Below are positions 43,833 to 47,270 of a stretch of DNA of 47,270 bases, piece after piece. Position numbers and translations under genes: made by a program. Origin of the DNA: Chloroflexota bacterium (GTDB lineage Bacteria; Chloroflexota; Dehalococcoidia; Lucifugimonadales; UBA2985); the NCBI GenBank assembly GCA_028877205.1, contig JAPPHY010000021.1:35213-82482 (forward strand). The letters run 5' to 3'. Position 1 is the stretch's first letter. Every line of letters starts with the position of its first letter. The notes beneath the pieces were generated by a model. The model searched no databases. It saw only the letters and a program-made list of their open reading frames with translations, and was not told where the DNA came from.

Positions 43833-45161
43833 TTGGACTCGGACCCTCCAAGTAAAAGCATCCAGACCGGAATACAGGGCACTACAGAAGCAGACAGACC
43901 CCGGTCGCGCCTCCGCGTCTTCTACGGTTGGTGGATCGTCGCGGCGGCGACCACTGCCAGCGCCATTCAATCGGCTGTGTACAACGTGGGCGCGCAGGCC
44001 CTCGTGTTGCCGTTGGAGCGCGACCTCAACACGACTCGCACCGCCATCACCTTCGCCTTCTCACTCAGCAGGCTCGAAGGCGGCGTAACGGGTCCCATCG
44101 AAGGCTATCTGATCCACTGGATAGGCCCCCGCCGCTACATGATGGTGGGGTGGCTGTTCTTTGGGGCAGGTTTCCTGCTCCTGAGCATGTCCACAAGCCT
44201 CTACCAGTTCTACGGCGCCTTCCTGATGATCACGCTCGGGCAGAGCGTAGCCGGCTTCCTGCCAATAATCACGGTGCTGATCAACTGGTTCTTCCGCTGG
44301 CGCGGCAGAGTCATCGCGATCTACCAGCTGGGAGGGAGCATCGGTGCGATACTCGTCCCCGTCTGGGCGTGGTCAATTCAGGACTATGGATGGCGCAGCG
44401 CGTGCTTCATCGTTGGTATCCTCACGGTGATCGTTGGCGTGCCTCTGGCCGCCATGATGAGGAACAGCCCGGAGGAGCACGGCTACCTGCCCGATGGCGA
44501 CCGGCCCGGCGAAGGCGGCGCTTCATACGTCGCCACCTCCGACGCCGGCGATGCCCGAACAGTGTCTGATGTACCGGTCGAGGAGACCGTGACAGTCGCT
44601 CAGGCCCTGCGAGGCGGCAACTTCTGGTTTCTGGCGCTGGCCCACACGGCCGGAATTACGGCGTGGGGCGCGCTGCGGGTCCACCAGATACCGGCAATAG
44701 TCGACATAGGCATCAGCGAGATCACGGCGGCGGGTCTGGTCTCCTTTACGCTGATCATGGCCGCGCCCGGCCGGCTGATAGGCGGTTTCCTCGGTGACAA
44801 GATGGGACTGCGCAGGGTGGCGGCATCCGCCTTCATACTTCAGAGCATCGCCGTACTGATCCTCACGTTCTCGACCACATTCGTACAGGTGGTCATTTTC
44901 GCTATCGTGTTCGGACTTTCTTTCGGTATGCGCGGCACGCTGATGACCGTGCTGCGCGCCGAGGTGTTTGGCCGGGAGAACTTCTCCAGGCTGGCAGGCT
45001 TCATGGATCCCATCAGCAGCGTAACCGTGGTGCTTGCGCCGCTGTTCGCTGCCTTCATGTACGATACGACGCAGTCGTACCAGTTCGCTTTCGTAGTGCT
45101 CGCGGTGCTGAACTGCTCCGGTGCACTGCTCCTGATAGGACTGAAGCTGCGCCCGCGGTAG
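43833..45161 (+). CDS. MFS transporter, monocarboxylate-like
   Basis: This 442-residue, 12-helix transporter is of the same subgroup as the one at 25113. Both begin with FYGWWIV and share a central PEE/PEQ-xGYLPDG loop. It has WIGPRRYMMVGW after helix 2 and LIGGFLGDKMGLRRV in the second half. The start is probably TTG at 43833, after an AGGAGA-type region. Following the third CaiB gene, it is a likely importer or exporter of the carboxylate handled by the CoA-transferases, but the substrate is not visible. It converges on the PIG-L gene. Confidence 0.87.
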   Translation: MDSDPPSKSIQTGIQGTTEADRPRSRLRVFYGWWIVAAATTASAIQSAVYNVGAQALVLPLERDLNTTRTAITFAFSLSRLEGGVTGPIEGYLIHWIGPRRYMMVGWLFFGAGFLLLSMSTSLYQFYGAFLMITLGQSVAGFLPIITVLINWFFRWRGRVIAIYQLGGSIGAILVPVWAWSIQDYGWRSACFIVGILTVIVGVPLAAMMRNSPEEHGYLPDGDRPGEGGASYVATSDAGDARTVSDVPVEETVTVAQALRGGNFWFLALAHTAGITAWGALRVHQIPAIVDIGISEITAAGLVSFTLIMAAPGRLIGGFLGDKMGLRRVAASAFILQSIAVLILTFSTTFVQVVIFAIVFGLSFGMRGTLMTVLRAEVFGRENFSRLAGFMDPISSVTVVLAPLFAAFMYDTTQSYQFAFVVLAVLNCSGALLLIGLKLRPR

Positions 45162-45203
45162 GGCACGCTAGAGTACGGGTTCGCCAGGCGGAGCGCGGAC
45201 TGC

Positions 45204-45932
45204 TCAGCGCAGGTGTATGTACCGGAAGCCCTCGGCGTAGGCGAGCGCGTGCGGCGCGCCCAGCTCGGCGGCCCGCTCCTTGATCCGCGACTCCAGGGTC
45301 GCCAGCCTCGCCGGGTCCGTGCCAACCTGCGATGCGTGCTCCCGCAGCGCGGCCACCTTTACATCGATCGTGTCCGAGATGTCCACCCATACTGTGGAGT
45401 TGGAGGCTGAGCCGCCCAGGTAGACCTCCAGGGTCTTGTGGGGCATCAGGCCCTCCTCGATGAGGTCCGGGTAGGCGTGGTAGTCTCGGGCCGACGGGTA
45501 GACTGCGTCCAGCGCGGCGTCGCCGGCCGCGCGGTGATCGGGGTGGTTGACGTAACCGTCGCTGAAGCGGTTGGTTGGGTCCTGGCACAGGAGGACGTCC
45601 GGCCGGAAGCGTCGTATCTCGCGCACCAGGTCGCGGCGCAGCTCCAGGGTGTTCTGGAGAGCCCCGTCCGGGTAGCGCAGGAACGCCACGTCCCGGGCTC
45701 CCACGACTGCCGCGGCCGCTCGCTGCTCCCGCTCTCGTGTGGCGGCGAGCTCAGCGGGTATGACCTCCGGGTCGGACGATCCCTTGTCCCCGCTGGTGCA
45801 GAGCACGTAGGAAACCTCGCAGCCCTGGCGCGCCCACATGGCCAGGGTTCCTGCGGCCATGAAGTCCGCGTCATCGGGGTGGGCCACCACGATCATCACC
45901 CGCTTAGGGTGGCCGTTGGGGGAGTCTACCAT
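45204..45932 (-). CDS. PIG-L / LmbE family deacetylase-like hydrolase
   Basis: PIG-L proteins are zinc enzymes that remove acetyl from N-acetylglucosamine conjugates, as in mycothiol or bacillithiol synthesis, or cleave related amides. In this 242-residue protein the metal-binding AHPDDADF (His18, Asp21) and the second motif NHPDHRAAG (around His130-His133) are present. ATREREQRAAAAVVGARDVAFLRYPDG is the usual connector. The ATG at 45932 lies 6 bases after AAGGAG; a GTG 18 bases upstream is possible. It precedes no other hydrolase gene on its strand, so its substrate is open. Confidence 0.88.
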   Translation of the reverse strand: MVDSPNGHPKRVMIVVAHPDDADFMAAGTLAMWARQGCEVSYVLCTSGDKGSSDPEVIPAELAATREREQRAAAAVVGARDVAFLRYPDGALQNTLELRRDLVREIRRFRPDVLLCQDPTNRFSDGYVNHPDHRAAGDAALDAVYPSARDYHAYPDLIEEGLMPHKTLEVYLGGSASNSTVWVDISDTIDVKVAALREHASQVGTDPARLATLESRIKERAAELGAPHALAYAEGFRYIHLR

Positions 45933-45981
45933 CACATTCTCCTTCCGCACCCTTGCCGCAGAGAAGCCGCCGCGGGCGAAA

Positions 45982-47190
45982 TCACGATGTCATCGCCTCG
46001 ATGTCGGCGCGGTAAGCGTTGGACCCGTTTCTCGCTATCCTTCCGTCCTGGTAGACGAACACGTCGCCCGAGTCGGCAAGCAGCTCCAGATGGCTGACGA
46101 CCTCCGACACGGCGGAGAAGAAACCGCCGCCCGTGAGCTTCCTGGGTGGGAACATCTCGGAGGCCAGCTTCTCCGGGGTGTCCGCGCCCTCGTCCAGTGA
46201 CTCCATCAGCCTGTCAAGGCGTCGGACGTGGTGGCGCACAATCTCCTGGGCGCGCCGCAGGTTTCGCACGTTGAACCGGCCGTGGTTGTAGAGCCTGTGG
46301 GCGGGCAGCACCGTGGCGCTCCGCTCCAACTGTAGGGTCCTTCCGAGCGAGCGGATGTAGCTCTCCAGGCCGTAATGCTTGCCGGCGTCACTGTGCTCAG
46401 GCGGAAGCGAGTTCTGGATGGGCTCGGGGTGCGTTCGCTTGATGGTGGGATGCGGCGTTATCTGGGGCAGGATGTGGTCGCCGCTGAAGACTACGCCGTC
46501 CAGCGTCACGCATATCTCGTCGACCGCGTGTCCGGGCGTGTAGAGGAACCGAATGCCGTCCAGCTCCTCTCCGTCTCGTATGGGATGGATGGGCAGCCGC
46601 TCCTCGAGGATGGCGCGATGTCCCATGATGTAGCCGCGGTAGTGGTCGCGCCAACGCCAGTCGCCGGGTGAGCTGTGGCGGGTCCTGAACTGGGCCTCCT
46701 CGCGGCGCGCTACCTCGAAGATCGCGCGGTGCAGGGGAGAGGACCTGTCCAGTCCCATGCGCGCGTACTCGTAGGGCAGGAAGTGGAAGTAGAGCTCGTG
46801 GGCCCATAGCTCGGCGCCGCTCGTCCTGACCAGGTCATAAGCATTCCCGTCGTGGTCCTGGTGGCCGTGGGTGATGACGACGCGCTCCAGGTCGGTGGGT
46901 CGCCTGCCGAGAGCCTGGAGGCCCTTCTCCAGAGCGGGCATCGCGCCCAGCGGCCCCGCGTCGATGAGCGTCCAGCCGTGGGCTTCGACCAGGTAGGCCC
47001 ACGTGGGGCCGGTCCTGTTCGGCATCTGATGGGGCAGCGAAACGGCGCCCACCTCCCGTCCGCCCGGCAGGTAGAAGCGGAGCGCCATGCCGTATCCGCT
47101 GGTGTCGCCCTCTGTGATGACCTCGACGCCCCCGAGGTGCGGGTTGCTCGTCCGGTTCCAGGGCGTCGAAGCTGACTCCATTGGCGGCAA
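45982..47190 (-). CDS. MBL-fold metallohydrolase
   Basis: This 402-residue member of the metallo-beta-lactamase fold has the complete dinuclear site: HGHQDHDG (His108, His110, Asp112, His113), a His in YTPGHAVDEI, the bridging Asp in VVFSGDHI and the last His in VLPAHRLYNHG. A C-terminal helical extension of about 100 residues (VRNLRRAQEIVRHHVRRLDRLME, then TPEKLASEMF) resembles the DNA-binding-like tail of LACTB2-type hydrolases. It is probably a cytosolic hydrolase of thioesters or phosphoesters. The start is TTG after GAGG; an ATG nine bases inside is possible. It lies 31 bases upstream of the PIG-L unit on the same strand. Confidence 0.87.
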   Translation of the reverse strand: MPPMESASTPWNRTSNPHLGGVEVITEGDTSGYGMALRFYLPGGREVGAVSLPHQMPNRTGPTWAYLVEAHGWTLIDAGPLGAMPALEKGLQALGRRPTDLERVVITHGHQDHDGNAYDLVRTSGAELWAHELYFHFLPYEYARMGLDRSSPLHRAIFEVARREEAQFRTRHSSPGDWRWRDHYRGYIMGHRAILEERLPIHPIRDGEELDGIRFLYTPGHAVDEICVTLDGVVFSGDHILPQITPHPTIKRTHPEPIQNSLPPEHSDAGKHYGLESYIRSLGRTLQLERSATVLPAHRLYNHGRFNVRNLRRAQEIVRHHVRRLDRLMESLDEGADTPEKLASEMFPPRKLTGGGFFSAVSEVVSHLELLADSGDVFVYQDGRIARNGSNAYRADIEAMTS

Positions 47191-47215
47191 TTGTTCCTCG
47201 CTTGTGTTTCGGGTT

Positions 47216-47270
47216 TGGGGTGAGCGGAGGGATTTGAACCCTCGATCTCCAGGGCCACAACCTGGCGCCT
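47216..47270 (-). tRNA. tRNA-His (GTG), 5' part cut by the window edge
   Basis: On the minus strand the anticodon arm CCAGG-TTGTGGC-CCTGG (47265-47249) gives anticodon GTG. The T arm is GAGGG-TTCAAAT-CCCTC (47243-47227), followed by the acceptor half CGCTCAC (47226-47220). Base 47219 is the C73 expected of tRNA-His, and CCA is encoded (47218-47216). The D arm and 5' acceptor lie beyond the window. Confidence 0.9.

Overview
This is a GC-rich (about 60% by eye) bacterial chromosome segment. Its gene content points to a Chloroflexota member, most likely of the marine SAR202 / Dehalococcoidia-related group. The reasons are several CaiB/BaiF (family III) CoA-transferase paralogues, a caa3-type cytochrome oxidase operon, two monocarboxylate-type MFS transporters, a deazaflavin-type nitroreductase-like protein, and a thiolase-like protein paired with an OB-fold partner. 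The assignment is inferred from gene families, not from a marker-gene tree. Gene function calls come from reading motifs; no database search was possible.

Layout. 1-6270 (+): prs, secA, polX and an uncharacterised helical protein, probably one transcription unit. 6345-10742 (-): HEAT-repeat protein, valS and a GNAT acetyltransferase. 10932-18709 (+): a complete caa3-type cytochrome c oxidase locus (coxB with fused cytochrome c, coxA, coxC, coxD, ctaG, ctaA, ctaB, SCO), followed by dnaN with its own strong promoter and a small membrane protein. 20496-26387: a Tat-exported molybdopterin (sulfite-oxidase-fold) protein, an uncharacterised 369-residue protein, and a (-) group of MFS transporter, DUF35 protein and thiolase-like protein. 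26832-28767 (+): a DM13 membrane protein with a Met-rich linker, and a DUF3800 gene behind a strong promoter and a structured leader.

28987-45161 is the metabolic accessory part. Three paralogous CaiB/BaiF pairs occur: two fused into about 890-residue proteins, and one split into two adjacent genes by a single in-frame stop. With them are a metallophosphoesterase-fold protein lacking its metal ligands, a cysteine hydrolase, a deazaflavin-type oxidoreductase, an orphan solute-binding lipoprotein and an MFS transporter. ftsZ and a divergent DUF5343 gene sit in the middle. 45204-47270 (-): a PIG-L/LmbE hydrolase, an MBL-fold hydrolase and a partial tRNA-His cut by the window edge.

The most noteworthy signal is the CaiB/BaiF set. 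In every pair the first half keeps the Asp that aligns with the catalytic Asp169 of formyl-CoA transferase, and the second half has Trp there inside an invariant AWHMGSH motif. This suggests an obligate catalytic/non-catalytic heterodimer amplified three times. Other candidates are the DUF3800 leader RNA, a possible three-helix leader before the third CaiB gene, the ligand-less phosphoesterase, ftsZ with almost no C-terminal tail, and a family of intergenic hairpin repeats.
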